A stretch of 64,000 nt of DNA from assembly GCF_029872155.1 (NCBI RefSeq), contig NZ_JARXLA010000002.1, forward strand, positions 1 to 64,000, written 5' to 3'. The DNA comes from Hyphomicrobium sp. D-2. Lineage in GTDB: Bacteria > Pseudomonadota > Alphaproteobacteria > Rhizobiales > Hyphomicrobiaceae. Positions 49,268-59,053 of this stretch are shown in pieces. The position numbers and the translations under genes are program-made. The notes beneath the pieces are model-generated. The model did not search any database. It saw nothing but the letters and a program-made list of their open reading frames with translations, and was not told the origin of the DNA. How positions within the stretch are numbered: the stretch's first letter is position 1; each line of letters opens with the position of its first letter.

Positions 49268-50011
49268 TTAAACGCGGACCCAGCCGTTCGGCCCCAACCG
49301 CTCCTGAGGCTGGAATCGCATCTTGTAGTTCATCTTCGGCGAGCCATCGATCCAGTAGCCGAGATACAGATACGGCAGCCCGAGCGAGCGCGTATATTCT
49401 GCGTGCTCAAGGATCATGTAGGTGCCGAGGCTGGAATGCGCGATGTCGGGATCGTAGAAACTGTAGACCATCGATATGCCGTCCGACAGCAGATCGCACA
49501 GCGCAACGGCCACCAGCGGCCAGCTCTCGACATCGGTGTCGAGCGGATCTTCCGGCTTACGGCGATACTCGGTGACGAACGTGTTGATCACGCTGTCTTC
49601 AACCATCATCGCATAATCCAGCACCGTCATGTCGGCCATGCCGCCGTCGGAGTGGCGCGTGTCGATGTAATGGCGGAACAGCGCGAACTGCTCGGAGGTC
49701 GGCTCGGGCGGCACGCGTTTGGCGTCCAGGCAGCGGCCCTTTTCCAACGTGCGCCGCATTGAGCGGCCGATGTGCAGTTCGTCGATGACGAGCCGGATCG
49801 ACACGCACGCCTGACAGCCCTCGCAGTACGGCATGTAGGCAATGTTCTGGCTGCGACGGAAGCCGCCGCGCAGCAGATTGTCGATCACGCTGGCAGGCTT
49901 CTCGTGCGTCAGATGCGTAAAGAGCTTCCGTTCCTGGCGTCCGGCGAGATAGGGGCACGGTTGGGGGGCGGTGACGTAGAACTCAGGAAAGTGCTTTTGC
50001 TGTTCCGTCAT
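49268..50011 (-). CDS. bpt: Aspartate/glutamate leucyltransferase (N-end rule)
   Basis: A 247-aa cytoplasmic enzyme that adds leucine from Leu-tRNA to proteins starting with Asp or Glu, marking them for ClpAP. Typical Bpt features: the N-terminal QPCPYLAGRQERKLFTHL, the block LLRGGFRRSQNIAYMPYCEGCQACVSIR with its Cys cluster, and the C-terminal acetyltransferase-like LPYLYLGYWIDGSPKMNYK. ATG 50011. It often sits near parC in alphaproteobacteria, as here. Confidence 0.93.
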   Translation of the reverse strand: MTEQQKHFPEFYVTAPQPCPYLAGRQERKLFTHLTHEKPASVIDNLLRGGFRRSQNIAYMPYCEGCQACVSIRLVIDELHIGRSMRRTLEKGRCLDAKRVPPEPTSEQFALFRHYIDTRHSDGGMADMTVLDYAMMVEDSVINTFVTEYRRKPEDPLDTDVESWPLVAVALCDLLSDGISMVYSFYDPDIAHSSLGTYMILEHAEYTRSLGLPYLYLGYWIDGSPKMNYKMRFQPQERLGPNGWVRV

Positions 50012-50188
50012 TCGCGGGCTTTCCTCGCCAGAAAATTTCGGGTCGGGGATGCGCCGGCCTCTGAAGGGGCAGGATAGTTGAGGCCGTGGGGGGCAATCAA
50101 GGTGGGCGACACGCCCAGCAGGGGTGGCACTGACAGGAAAGCGTCCAAAAGCTCGCGCTCTGCGGGCAATTGGGGAATCCTCACAACT

Positions 50189-51094
50189 TTAGCCGTTACC
50201 TTTGGTCGCAGTTTTTCCGTGTGAAGCGTTCTGCTCCAGAAACCGGATGATACGGCCGGCAACGTCGACTCCGGTTGTCATTTCAACGCCTTCCAGTCCC
50301 GGCGAGGAGTTGACCTCGATAACCAGCGGGCCATGCGTAGAGCGCACGATATCGACGCCGGAGACGTTGAGGCCCAGGGCGCTGGCGGCATGAACCGCAA
50401 TGGCGCGCTCGTCCGCAGTCAGCTCGATCGCCTCTGCGTGTCCGCCACGGTGCAGGTTGGCGCGGAATTCACCCGGCCGGCCGACGCGACGCGTAGCAGC
50501 AACAACTTCACCATCGATCACAAAGGCGCGGATGTCGGCACCGGCTGCCTCGCGGATAAACTCCTGCACCATGATGTTCACGTTGGCGGCGCTGAACGCC
50601 TCGATGATCGATTTTGCCGACGCTTCGGTTTCAGCCAGAATCACGCCCATGCCCTGTGTGCCTTCCAGAAGTTTTATGACGACAGGCACGCCGCCAACTT
50701 CCTTGATGACATCCTCGGCGCGTCGGGGGCCGTGGGCGAAGGCCGTAACCGGCAGGCCAATGCCTTCCCGGGCCAGCAGTTGCAGCGCGCGCAGCTTGTC
50801 CCGGGATCGGCCGATGGCAACGCTCTCGTTCAGCGGAAACACGCCCTGCATTTCAAACTGGCGCAGCACCGCCAGACCGTAATGCGTAACGGATGCCCCG
50901 ATGCGGGGGATCACCGCGTCATAAATCGGCAGGCGTTGGCCGTTGTAGCGCAACACCGGCTGGTTGGCGGTGATGTTCATGTGAACATGCAGCGTGTTCA
51001 CGACATCGATCGAATGGCCGCGAGCCCGTGCGGCCTCGCAAAGCCGCACATGCGAATAGAGCTGCGGATTGCGGGCAAGCATCACGAAGCGCAT
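50189..51094 (-). CDS. rimK: RimK-type alpha-L-glutamate ligase
   Basis: A 301-aa ATP-grasp enzyme. RimK adds glutamates to the C-terminus of ribosomal protein S6. Blocks closely matching E. coli Rim[78 protein letters not shown] and [13 protein letters not shown], which contains the metal-binding Asn/Glu. ATG 51094 (MRFVMLARN) is taken as the start. The usual companion zinc protease gene is not adjacent. Because an H4MPT gene is in the window, the related H4MPT glutamate ligase was considered, but the match to true RimK is closer. Confidence 0.85.
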   Translation of the reverse strand: MRFVMLARNPQLYSHVRLCEAARARGHSIDVVNTLHVHMNITANQPVLRYNGQRLPIYDAVIPRIGASVTHYGLAVLRQFEMQGVFPLNESVAIGRSRDKLRALQLLAREGIGLPVTAFAHGPRRAEDVIKEVGGVPVVIKLLEGTQGMGVILAETEASAKSIIEAFSAANVNIMVQEFIREAAGADIRAFVIDGEVVAATRRVGRPGEFRANLHRGGHAEAIELTADERAIAVHAASALGLNVSGVDIVRSTHGPLVIEVNSSPGLEGVEMTTGVDVAGRIIRFLEQNASHGKTATKGNG

Positions 51095-51396
51095 GGGCGC
51101 ATTCCTAGGGTGCGAACGCCAGTCTGCTGTAAAGAAGCACAATCATGTGTGGTTGGAATAGCGGAGAGCCGCGACCGAATCCCACAGGACGCGGCAAGGC
51201 TCCAAGCCGCCGATCTCAAGCGGCCGCGAATGTCGAGATTTGCGTCCCAACATGGAATTTTCAGATAATTCAATACGGTCGCTGAATGCCGCTGCCATTG
51301 TTGGAATAATGGCCGCCGTCATCAGATCAGCCCCGCGCCGCCTGGCTCGCCTTTGCTTTGACGGCCGGCGTCAGCCCCGCAGCGCTGGGAAACCCG
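51095..51396. other. Intergenic region with no recognised gene
   Basis: About 300 bases upstream of rimK and downstream of a small membrane protein gene; nothing recognisable apart from promoter space. Confidence 0.35.
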
Positions 51397-51597
51397 TCAC
51401 AGTGACGTCAGTTCGGCCTGCGATGCGGCTTCGTCATCTGGATCGATGGAGGCATGCAGCAGCGTGGCCGCCGCCGCTACGGTAACGAACAGGATCACGA
51501 AACCAAGAATTGCGCGCTTGAGCGCCCACTGCAGCGTCGGCCGCCGCAGAACAACATCCGTGCCCTCAACGCGCGCAGGCGCCGTGGTCGTCGACAT
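51397..51597 (-). CDS. Small single-helix membrane protein, unrecognised
   Basis: A 66-aa protein with a polar N-terminus, one strong transmembrane helix (AILGFVILFVTVAAAATLL, about 30-50) and a short acidic C-terminus. Basic residues before the helix (LKRAILG) suggest the N-terminus faces the cytoplasm. ATG 51597. No family recognised. It stands alone. Confidence 0.5.
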   Translation of the reverse strand: MSTTTAPARVEGTDVVLRRPTLQWALKRAILGFVILFVTVAAAATLLHASIDPDDEAASQAELTSL

Positions 51598-51947
51598 GGC
51601 TGTTCGTACTCTCGTTTGTGTGTGGAAATTTCTTGGTGTTTCCCCAAGGCGAAACGCTGGCGCGCCGACCTGTTATCAACATCCATGAAGAACGCAGGGG
51701 TCGGGGTCAAGAATTCTTAACGGAGCTGGCGCGATCTCCTAGCGGCCCGTGGTGGCGCAGCAACGCTTGCGCTCTGCACGATATATCAATGCCGCTTCAG
51801 AGGCTGTTGAATACGCCCATCGGCACCATGATCACGATGCATTAAAGCGACGTAATATCAGCATCTTGGCTGTGCAGGGCACGTCACCTGTCGAGTCGCA
51901 GACCGAACTCCGATCGCCTGCGACGATGCGCGATTCTTGAGCGTCGT
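51598..51947. other. Intergenic region with no recognised gene
   Basis: 350 bases between two minus-strand genes. No gene, RNA or strong hairpin was recognised. Confidence 0.35.
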
Positions 51948-53543
51948 CTATAGAGCCGGTTGCGCGGGGCGGGCCAGTTCAACCGTCGCCTGCAGGTCTA
52001 CCTTGCCGGTCGCCAGCAAAGGCACGGCATCGACGATCAGAACGGACTTCGGCACCCACAACTCGGAGAAGCCTTCGCCTCGGGCGTGGGCCAGCAGGGC
52101 GTCCTTGCTCGCGTTTGGCTGGTCGGTGACAAGCAGCAGCTGCTCGCCCTTGCGCGGATCGGGGAAGCTCAGCACCACGTGCTGGGCATCGGGCCACAGC
52201 GCGCAGGCAAGGCCTTCGACCGCCGCCAGCGACACCATCTCGCCGCCCAGCTTGGCGAAGCGCTTGGCGCGGCCACGAATGCTCACGAAGCCGTCGTCGA
52301 TGGAAACGATATCGCCTGTGTCATGCCAGCCGTCGCGGGGGCGCACGAGAACGCCGGGCCGATCCGGCAGCAGGTAACCCGCCATCACGTTGGGCCCGCG
52401 TATAGTAAGCCGCTTGCCGTCGCTGAGGCCCGGCACATCCTCCAGCCGCACCTCCATGCCCGGCAGCAGACGGCCGACGGTGCCGTAGCGGTTCGTCTCC
52501 GGCAGATTGCAGGCCAGCACCGGCGACGTCTCCGTAACGCCATAGCCTTCCAGAATTTCAACGCCAGTTGGCGCCACAAGCTGCCGCGTCGGCTCCTTCA
52601 CCTTCTCGGCGCCGCACACGGCATATTTCAGGCTGTCGAGATCGCCCGGTTCAGCCGCGCGGGCATAGGCCGACACAAAGGTGTCCGTCGCCACCATCAG
52701 CGTCGCCTGCGTCTTCCGGATCGACTTGGGGATCTGCTTGTAATGCAGCGGGCTGGGATACAGCGCGCACTTCACCCCGGCAAAGATCGGCACAAACGTG
52801 CCAGCCGTCAGCCCGAACGAATGGAAGATCGGCAGCGGATTGAGCAGCGTCTCGCCCGGCGACAGCACCTTGCCCAGATGCGCGCGCGATTGATTGACGT
52901 TGGCGACGATGTTGCTGTTGGTCAGCACCACGCCCTTGGGCGCGCCCTCGGTGCCGGAGGTGAACAGCACCACGGCGGGGCGATCAGCATCGGCCGGATT
53001 GGCGCGATAGATGCTTTTCGCCCGCAATGCGCGCAGGGCGCCCGCGATCTTGTCGACGATGCCGATGCTGGCCCGCACATCCTCCAGATAAACAATGCGT
53101 GTTTTCTGGCCGGGTGCATATTCCGCCGCTGAAAGGGCTGCGATCAGATCTTCAAAACCGCCCACCTCAACAAACCGTCGCGACGTCAAAACCGTGCGCA
53201 GTTGCGCGGTGGCGATGGCGGATGTCAGAGCGCGCCGCCCGGCCGAAAAGTTGAGGATTGCTGCAACGCGACCATAGGCGTTGAGGCCCAGTATCGTCAC
53301 CGGTAACCCGACAGCGTTGGGCAGTAGCACGCCGACATTTTCGCCTTCGCGCGCAAGCTTCGCCAGCCTGCGCCCCAGCACAAGGCTGGAAAGGATAAGC
53401 CGCTTGTAAGTCAGCGTATTGCCGTCGGCATCCTCGAGAATGACACGCTCACCCTTGCCGTCGCGGCCATAGGCGGTGGCGGCGGCTACAAGGCCGGAGA
53501 ACAGGCTGCGGCGCGCATCGGCGGCATTGAACGGTGCGGTCAT
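51948..53543 (-). CDS. AMP-forming acyl-CoA/acyl-ACP synthetase (Aas C-terminal domain type)
   Basis: A 531-aa adenylate-forming enzyme. The P-loop-like motif is VVLFTSGTEGAPKGVVLT; later blocks are LNPLPIFHSFGLTAG, EGYGVTETSPVLACN (adenine site), GWHDTGDIVSIDDGFVSIRGRAKRFAKLGGE (ribose site and hinge) and the catalytic lysine in LATGKVDLQA. The HSFGLTAGTFVPIFAG arrangement resembles the synthetase half of bifunctional Aas, which charges ACP with fatty acids for lysophospholipid reacylation; here the acyltransferase half is absent. Cytoplasmic or membrane-associated. Start ATG 53543. Confidence 0.85.
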   Translation of the reverse strand: MTAPFNAADARRSLFSGLVAAATAYGRDGKGERVILEDADGNTLTYKRLILSSLVLGRRLAKLAREGENVGVLLPNAVGLPVTILGLNAYGRVAAILNFSAGRRALTSAIATAQLRTVLTSRRFVEVGGFEDLIAALSAAEYAPGQKTRIVYLEDVRASIGIVDKIAGALRALRAKSIYRANPADADRPAVVLFTSGTEGAPKGVVLTNSNIVANVNQSRAHLGKVLSPGETLLNPLPIFHSFGLTAGTFVPIFAGVKCALYPSPLHYKQIPKSIRKTQATLMVATDTFVSAYARAAEPGDLDSLKYAVCGAEKVKEPTRQLVAPTGVEILEGYGVTETSPVLACNLPETNRYGTVGRLLPGMEVRLEDVPGLSDGKRLTIRGPNVMAGYLLPDRPGVLVRPRDGWHDTGDIVSIDDGFVSIRGRAKRFAKLGGEMVSLAAVEGLACALWPDAQHVVLSFPDPRKGEQLLLVTDQPNASKDALLAHARGEGFSELWVPKSVLIVDAVPLLATGKVDLQATVELARPAQPAL

Positions 53544-53789
53544 TCGTCGGTCGATCTGGGCTCTGCGTTGCTATCGTCCTCCGTTGTAACGGCTGGACGG
53601 CGCAGCGCAATCACCGATCGTCACACCGGCGCCAAGACAACCTCGCTAGGCATCGCGCGCCCCGATAATTCCGCAGAAAATCAACGCACAGCACCACGAG
53701 CGCAAACCTTGTCCCGGCCTTTGCCATGCGTCTGCGCGCTCGCACCTACCGCTTCAGCACGCGATATCCGATCACCACGCCGCAGCTGA

Positions 53790-55781
53790 TCAGAACTCCG
53801 CGTGCAGCCGGCCGGCAAAGATCGACGCTGGGCCGCGATCCTCGTTGTAGCCGGGGTTGTTCACGAACTGATAGTCGACCGTCGCCGTCATTCCCGCGAT
53901 GGGGAACGCGTAATAGGTCTCCATAATAAACTCCGGACCAGCATTCGGCAGGATGCCGTCACCGACGACGATGCCCATACCACCCGCATTGAAATAGGCT
54001 TTGTGTTCACTGGTGATGAAGTTCATCACGCCTGCAAAGCCAAATACGTCGTCAGGGCGGCCCCAGTGCTTACCCTGCAGCACAAGCCCCGCAGCCAGCG
54101 TGCGATCGATGTCGGTGAAGTCGAACGGCTCGACGTTGCCATCGACGATGCCGCCGCGCGCGAAAAGTGCCAGCGTATCGTTGATCTGCTGCTCGGCATT
54201 GAAGCTTATGCCCATGCGGCTGCGATATTCGCGCACCAGCGCTGTATCGGCGGGCTGCCCGGTTGCGGCCGAAAGCGCCACCGCGTCGGTGTAGGTGCCC
54301 ATGCGACCGCGACTGAGAAATCCGGTGATGGCGATTTTGCCCGGCTGGCCATGGATGCGATAGCGCCGTTCGATTTCGGCCACGGTCTGAAACTGCGAAA
54401 AGTTCGGGTCAAGCTCGGTGCTGTTCGGTGCGTCAGACAGATCGAATATGCCAACCCGCAGCGTCCAGTCGCCCTGGTACCACTCCACCGCAGCACCGTA
54501 GGTGTAGCCCCACGGATCGGCGGCGTAATCGAACGTGCCCGTATCCACCAGCGCCCAGTTGAGAAAGTCGCTGCGCGGATCATGCGCATACTGGTTGGTG
54601 TCGAAAATGTCGGTGATGCCGAATTTGCCGACCGTAAACACCAGCCGGTTTTCTGTCTGCGTACCGGCAAACTGATTGGCGTCGGCCTCAACGGTTTCCA
54701 TCTTGCCACCCAGCGAGATGGTGTCGCGTATGAAGTAACGCGGGATGCGCGCATACGGCCACGACGCGCCAACCTTATACGCTTCGCCACTGGGAAAGCC
54801 CGCAACGCCGTGCGTGTTGCTGAGGCCGAAACCCTGATCGATTTCGGGGTTGACCCACAACTCAGCCCCTTGCCACAGCCGCCGCCCCAGATACAGCGTC
54901 ACGTCCCACGTCTGATGCTGCTGGTTGGGTATCAGGCTCTGCGCCCCGATATATGGCGAGCGAAATCCCGGCACGGCCTGCATCACGTACGTCGATTGCG
55001 CATGCACGGCCCAGTCGCCGGATGGCGTCAGCGCGCTAAGCTGCTCGCGCGTACTGGCGTCCGTCCCATCCGCGAAGCGATAATTCAACCCCATGCGCAC
55101 GCTCTGCAGCGTGATGTCAGACTGAAACCCGGTTCCATCCGGCAGATGAAACGCGCCGGAACCATAGTCGGTATAAAGATACGACAGATCCGCGCTCCAG
55201 TTGCGGCCCAGCATTGCCTCGACGCCACCGCCCGCAACCCAACCATGACGCATCGGGCGGCGCGTCTGCGTATTGCCGGATGCGATGTCCGTTGCCGTCG
55301 CCTGTTCCTGCGCCCACGCATAGCCAGCGGTGCCGTACAGCAGGAAGCGATCCAGTGCCAAGCCAAGTCGGCCGCGCACCGTGCCCGACATCAGAACACC
55401 GTCGTCCCATTGGGTTGCGCCGTTGGCGGTGGCGCTGCCGTTGATGAGGCTCGGAAATGAGATGTCGCTCGCCACACCGATCACTACGCCTTCCGGCAGT
55501 TGGTAATCGTATCCGGCGCTAAGGCCTGTCGCATAGCTGCCGGTGCCTGCGAAAAAGTCATACGGGTTGCCAAGCCCCATTGTGCCGCTGGCCGTTCCGC
55601 CACCGCCGCCATCCTGCGCCCATTTCGATTGCCCCCAGTCGGCGCTGAATGTTCCACCGACATAAGCCCCGCTCCAGTTGTAAGGCGCCGGGGAGGGTGC
55701 AGCGGTTTCGTCAGCGCGCGTTGCGGCCGACAATGACATCAATGCGAGAGCTGCAAGCGCGGTGGTCGTCCTGATGGGCAT
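53790..55781 (-). CDS. Carbohydrate porin fused to an N-terminal Omp25-type barrel
   Basis: A 663-aa outer-membrane protein. After a signal peptide (LAALALMSLSAATRA), residues about 33-240 form an eight-strand barrel of the Omp25 type (NWSGAYVGGTFSADWGQ, GLALDRFLLYGTAGYAWAQ, VAGGGVEAMLGRNWSADLSYLYTDYG). Residues about 255-663 match OprB-type carbohydrate porins (QSTYVMQAVPGFRSPYIGAQSLIPNQQ, LWVNPEIDQGFGLSNTHGVAGFPSGEA, FAGVMNFITSEHKAYFNAGGMG, PEFIMETYYAFPI). Two complete barrels in one chain are unusual for a short definition of the family but are seen in some rhizobial OprB proteins. It probably imports sugars. ATG 55781. Confidence 0.82.
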   Translation of the reverse strand: MPIRTTTALAALALMSLSAATRADETAAPSPAPYNWSGAYVGGTFSADWGQSKWAQDGGGGGTASGTMGLGNPYDFFAGTGSYATGLSAGYDYQLPEGVVIGVASDISFPSLINGSATANGATQWDDGVLMSGTVRGRLGLALDRFLLYGTAGYAWAQEQATATDIASGNTQTRRPMRHGWVAGGGVEAMLGRNWSADLSYLYTDYGSGAFHLPDGTGFQSDITLQSVRMGLNYRFADGTDASTREQLSALTPSGDWAVHAQSTYVMQAVPGFRSPYIGAQSLIPNQQHQTWDVTLYLGRRLWQGAELWVNPEIDQGFGLSNTHGVAGFPSGEAYKVGASWPYARIPRYFIRDTISLGGKMETVEADANQFAGTQTENRLVFTVGKFGITDIFDTNQYAHDPRSDFLNWALVDTGTFDYAADPWGYTYGAAVEWYQGDWTLRVGIFDLSDAPNSTELDPNFSQFQTVAEIERRYRIHGQPGKIAITGFLSRGRMGTYTDAVALSAATGQPADTALVREYRSRMGISFNAEQQINDTLALFARGGIVDGNVEPFDFTDIDRTLAAGLVLQGKHWGRPDDVFGFAGVMNFITSEHKAYFNAGGMGIVVGDGILPNAGPEFIMETYYAFPIAGMTATVDYQFVNNPGYNEDRGPASIFAGRLHAEF

Positions 55782-56128
55782 TGCGGTCCTTGTCGATCAA
55801 GGGCCAGGCGCATCGGCAACACGCTACACTGCCGAAGACGATATCTGGCAGGCATTGCGGGATTGAAGTGAAGCGAACGGCGCAGCGTTGCGCATTCCTT
55901 ATGCATAACTTGATGCGTCGATTCTGTACAAATACTTTCAACAATTTGTTGGCCGCGCCGATCATTCTTCCCCTGCCGATTTGCGGTCGGGCAGATTTCA
56001 CATGCTTTTGCGTGATCGATGCCGTTGCGCGGGCAGGGTGCGCGCCCGATCTGATTATGTATCGCGCGCCATCGTGCTTCTCATGCAGTGTCGGCTGGCG
56101 CGCAGCCTCGATGTTAGCGGGATGTGCC
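55782..56128. other. Divergent promoter region between the OprB fusion and the PQQ sugar dehydrogenase
   Basis: About 350 bases. It contains a 13-bp palindrome CAACAATTTGTTG at 55939-55951 in an otherwise high-GC setting. No gene recognised. Confidence 0.4.
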
Positions 56129-57478
56129 ATGCGCCGGTTTTTCGTTGTGCTCTGCGCTGTCGTCTTTCACGCCCACGTGGCGATGGGCGCGGACGTGAAG
56201 CTTGAGCCGGTCGTCTCCGGCTTGACGGCGCCCATTCAGCTTGAAGAACCCGACGACGGCAGCGGCCGCCGATTGATCGCCCAGCAGGACGGCGTTGTCC
56301 GTGTGCTCGATCGTGATGGCAAATTGCAGCCGGAACCGTTTCTTGATCTGCGCGATCGTCTGTTGCCGTTGCAGCACGACTTTGAAGAGCGTGGTCTGTT
56401 GGGCTTCGCGCTGCATCCCGATTTCGCGCGTAATGGTCGCGTGTTCGCATCCTATTCAGCGCCGTTGCGATCCGGTGCGCCGCAGAGCTGGAACCACACC
56501 CGTCGCGTGTCGGAATTCACCGCGGCGCCCGGCGATCTGTCCCGGATAAATCCTGCTTCCGAGCGCGTGCTGCTGGAAGTTGACTGGCCCAGCCGCAAAC
56601 ACAACGGCGGCGGTCTCGCATTTGGCCCGGACGGCAATCTTTATATTGGTCTTGGTGATGGAGGTGCTTCGCATGGCATCGGCAAAGATGTGGTGTGGGA
56701 TGCCTTCAACGTGCCCGCCGAAGCGCTGACGTGGGATCGCGTCGCGCAGGATGCCCATTCGCCGTTCGGTAAAATCCTGCGCATTGATGTCGACGATGGC
56801 TTTCCGGGCTATGCAATTCCGCCCGACAACCCGTTCGCGCCTGGCGCAGCGGCGGCGGGACGCGGCATGCCTGAGGTATGGGCATCAGGATTCCGCAACC
56901 CCTATCGGCTGGCGTTCGACAAAGCTGGCGAGCTTTACGCCACCGCGACGGCTGAAACGCTGTGGGAATCCGTCTATCAGGTCAATGGACCTGGCAACTA
57001 TGGCTGGCCGCTGCTCGAAGGCACCCACTGCATCGATCGGCTTAAACCGCGCCATCCGCCAGCCGATTGCGCGCGCACGGATGCTGCGGGTAATCTCCTC
57101 CGGCTGCCGGTTGTTGAGTATCCCAACATGCAGGCATCGCATCCCGATACAAATGTCGGGCGTACGGGCGTTGGAACTGCGATTACCGGCGCGCGCAAGT
57201 ATGACGGCAACCGGATAGCCGCCTTGCGTGGCAAGTTGCTGGTTTCGGACTGGAGCGCCGATTTCAAGCAGCCCTCCGGTCAGCTGTTTGTCGCGGATCC
57301 GGCAGCAGCAGGCGAAGGCAAGTTGTGGCCGCTGGAGCAATTGCTGCAATCGGATTCACGCATCATCGGACTAAGCGCCGATCGCGATGGCGAAATCTAT
57401 GTGCTGACCAATGGAACCATGGGGCCTTACGGTTCCACCGGTCAGGTCTGGCGTCTCGTGCCATCATCCGATCGATAG
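56129..57478 (+). CDS. PQQ-dependent sugar dehydrogenase, soluble GDH/sorbosone dehydrogenase family
   Basis: A 449-aa exported enzyme. After a signal peptide (VVLCAVVFHAHVAMGAD), a six-blade propeller follows: QLEEPDDGSGRRLIAQQDGVVRVLD, ERGLLGFALHPDFARNGRVFASYS, the active-site His in SRKHNGGGLAFGPDGNLYIGLGDGG, VWASGFRNPYRLAFDKAG and NGPGNYGWPLLEG. Members oxidise aldose sugars or aldehydes in the periplasm using PQQ. ATG 56129 is chosen for the signal peptide; 56111 is also possible. With exaA it shows that the cell relies on PQQ in the periplasm. The substrate is not known. Confidence 0.85.
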   Translation: MRRFFVVLCAVVFHAHVAMGADVKLEPVVSGLTAPIQLEEPDDGSGRRLIAQQDGVVRVLDRDGKLQPEPFLDLRDRLLPLQHDFEERGLLGFALHPDFARNGRVFASYSAPLRSGAPQSWNHTRRVSEFTAAPGDLSRINPASERVLLEVDWPSRKHNGGGLAFGPDGNLYIGLGDGGASHGIGKDVVWDAFNVPAEALTWDRVAQDAHSPFGKILRIDVDDGFPGYAIPPDNPFAPGAAAAGRGMPEVWASGFRNPYRLAFDKAGELYATATAETLWESVYQVNGPGNYGWPLLEGTHCIDRLKPRHPPADCARTDAAGNLLRLPVVEYPNMQASHPDTNVGRTGVGTAITGARKYDGNRIAALRGKLLVSDWSADFKQPSGQLFVADPAAAGEGKLWPLEQLLQSDSRIIGLSADRDGEIYVLTNGTMGPYGSTGQVWRLVPSSDR

Positions 57479-57518
57479 CCGCGCAACGTCCGACATGTCG
57501 GCTCACCCAACGCGGCTG

Positions 57519-58310
57519 TCAGTTTGTGACGTTGAATGTCGTGCGGTCCAATCCGGTGTTTCCGTTCGACGGATCGTGAGCGTAAACGACAACTTCGTAC
57601 ATGCCCGGTTCGGTTGCTTCCACTTCGCCTGCAAACTGGCTTGGCTCACCGGCATATTTCATCGTTATGCGACCGATATGTTTGCCGTTGCGGAGCACGA
57701 TGGCTTCAACCTCATAGCCATTCGCGTCCCACAGCCCGCCGGGTGTAATGGGGCAGCCGCACATCATGACCACGTTGGCGCGTACGTTCACCGTTGCCGG
57801 GCCCGTGATGCTCTGATGGGCGGGTGGAGCTAGTACGTCCACGGCGAAGCCCGGCAACTCCAGCGTCCAGCCGTCACCGCCGCTGACATGCTTGCCGGGA
57901 ATGACCCACTGCGTTGAGCTTGCGCGCTGGGCGGACTGGGCCTGTGCAAGCGGTCCATATGCTTCCACTTCAATGCGGCGTGGGGCATCAAGATCAATGG
58001 TCGCGCTGAACTTTGCGGCGCTGTCATCGGCAAGAACCGAGCGTCTGCCCGCATCGGTATGCATAAGCCGCTTTGTGTCGCCGGTTCCGCCTTGCGTCAG
58101 GCCGGAAGCAAGCAACTCGCCTGTGTCAGCGTCGCGTATGGTAACACGCACACCGCCCATGCTGGTGCCGATGAACTTGGCATCCTTGCTCAGCACGCGC
58201 ACGGTGATATCGGTTGGCTCCCCGCTTGCGGAAAGTGCGCTTGCAGAAAGCACGAGCGCCGCCGTCAGCGCTAACGTGGTGGCTGTGCGGGAAATGAAGT
58301 TTCCGGACAT
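57519..58310 (-). CDS. Exported beta-rich protein with CGCP motif, unrecognised
   Basis: A 263-aa protein. A signal peptide (LALTAALVLSASALSAS) precedes an N-terminal beta-sandwich (ITVRVLSKDAKFIGTSMGGVRVTIRDADTG) and a second Ig-like domain ending in GMYEVVVYAHDP. The motif MMCGCPITPGG at about residue 182 looks like a metal or disulfide site. I do not recognise the family. It converges on the PQQ sugar dehydrogenase gene, with a 40-base gap between stops. ATG 58310 chosen; 58319 is possible. Confidence 0.65.
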   Translation of the reverse strand: MSGNFISRTATTLALTAALVLSASALSASGEPTDITVRVLSKDAKFIGTSMGGVRVTIRDADTGELLASGLTQGGTGDTKRLMHTDAGRRSVLADDSAAKFSATIDLDAPRRIEVEAYGPLAQAQSAQRASSTQWVIPGKHVSGGDGWTLELPGFAVDVLAPPAHQSITGPATVNVRANVVMMCGCPITPGGLWDANGYEVEAIVLRNGKHIGRITMKYAGEPSQFAGEVEATEPGMYEVVVYAHDPSNGNTGLDRTTFNVTN

Positions 58311-58522
58311 TATGCGCATCCTTGCTGCCGGGTGAGTGGCGCTCCGCCAAGGCTCAGCGGTTGCGATGCACGCAAAGCATGCATCCACCATCATCAACCT
58401 GTTTCCTCACGACACTAGCAAAGGGAAACGGTCGGGCAAATTGATGCGTCTCAATCGACAGGCGGCCCACGTTGGAAAGAGCGGGGCGCTTTCCTTTTTG
58501 TGTAACTTTAGAGCAGAGGCCG

Positions 58523-59053
58523 CTAAGGGCTGATCGGAGTGTCGTGCGGCGTCGGCGTTACATCCGGCGGTGGCGGCGTGGGCTGAACTGCAGGCGGGTT
58601 GTCATTGTCGCCGCTGTTGCTCACGGCAACGGCAATGCCAACGCCACCGGCGACGGCCAATCCGCCAATGATCCACGGTGTCATGTCGGCGGCGGGGGCG
58701 GACGCGGTGTCCTCAATCGGCAGATCCCCGCCTTCCGGCGGTCCGGCCTGATTCATCCTGGACGTAAAATCGATGTTGGCCGCGCTGTCCTTGCAGGGCG
58801 CTACGGGCTTGATGGTCCAGATGCCTGCGGGAAGACGCACTGTGCATGCGTTGCCGTAGTCGACGACGGCAACCCCGCCGGATCGAATAACGATTTTATC
58901 GCCTGGATTGACAGAGGTGGTTCCGAAAACAACCGATTTGAAATTGCCTTGTCCGTCCTGGAGTAAAACGGTTCCTTCCGCCACTTTTACGGTCGCAGCG
59001 TATGAGGTCGAAATCATCAGGAACGATGCGCCAGCCAGATAAAAGGCCTTCAT
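58523..59053 (-). CDS. Exported FecR-like protein with C-terminal hydrophobic helix (paralogue A)
   Basis: A 176-aa protein. A signal peptide ends near SYAA. The exported domain (about 20-105) resembles the FecR fold (VKVAEGTVLLQDGQGNFKSV; VNPGDKIVIRSGGVAVVDYG) and carries two cysteines in CTVRLPAGIWTIKPVAPC. A linker leads to a hydrophobic segment (WIIGGLAVAGGVGIAVAVS) and a Pro/Thr-rich tail. It is a clear paralogue of the divergent gene at 59388, sharing DFTSRMNQ/DFAARMNQ. Function unknown; probably envelope-anchored. Confidence 0.7.
   Translation of the reverse strand: MKAFYLAGASFLMISTSYAATVKVAEGTVLLQDGQGNFKSVVFGTTSVNPGDKIVIRSGGVAVVDYGNACTVRLPAGIWTIKPVAPCKDSAANIDFTSRMNQAGPPEGGDLPIEDTASAPAADMTPWIIGGLAVAGGVGIAVAVSNSGDNDNPPAVQPTPPPPDVTPTPHDTPISP

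Noticed and set aside
53802-55460. A 552-codon open frame antisense to the OprB fusion
   Set aside because: Shadow of the real gene; Arg/His-rich translation without domain features.
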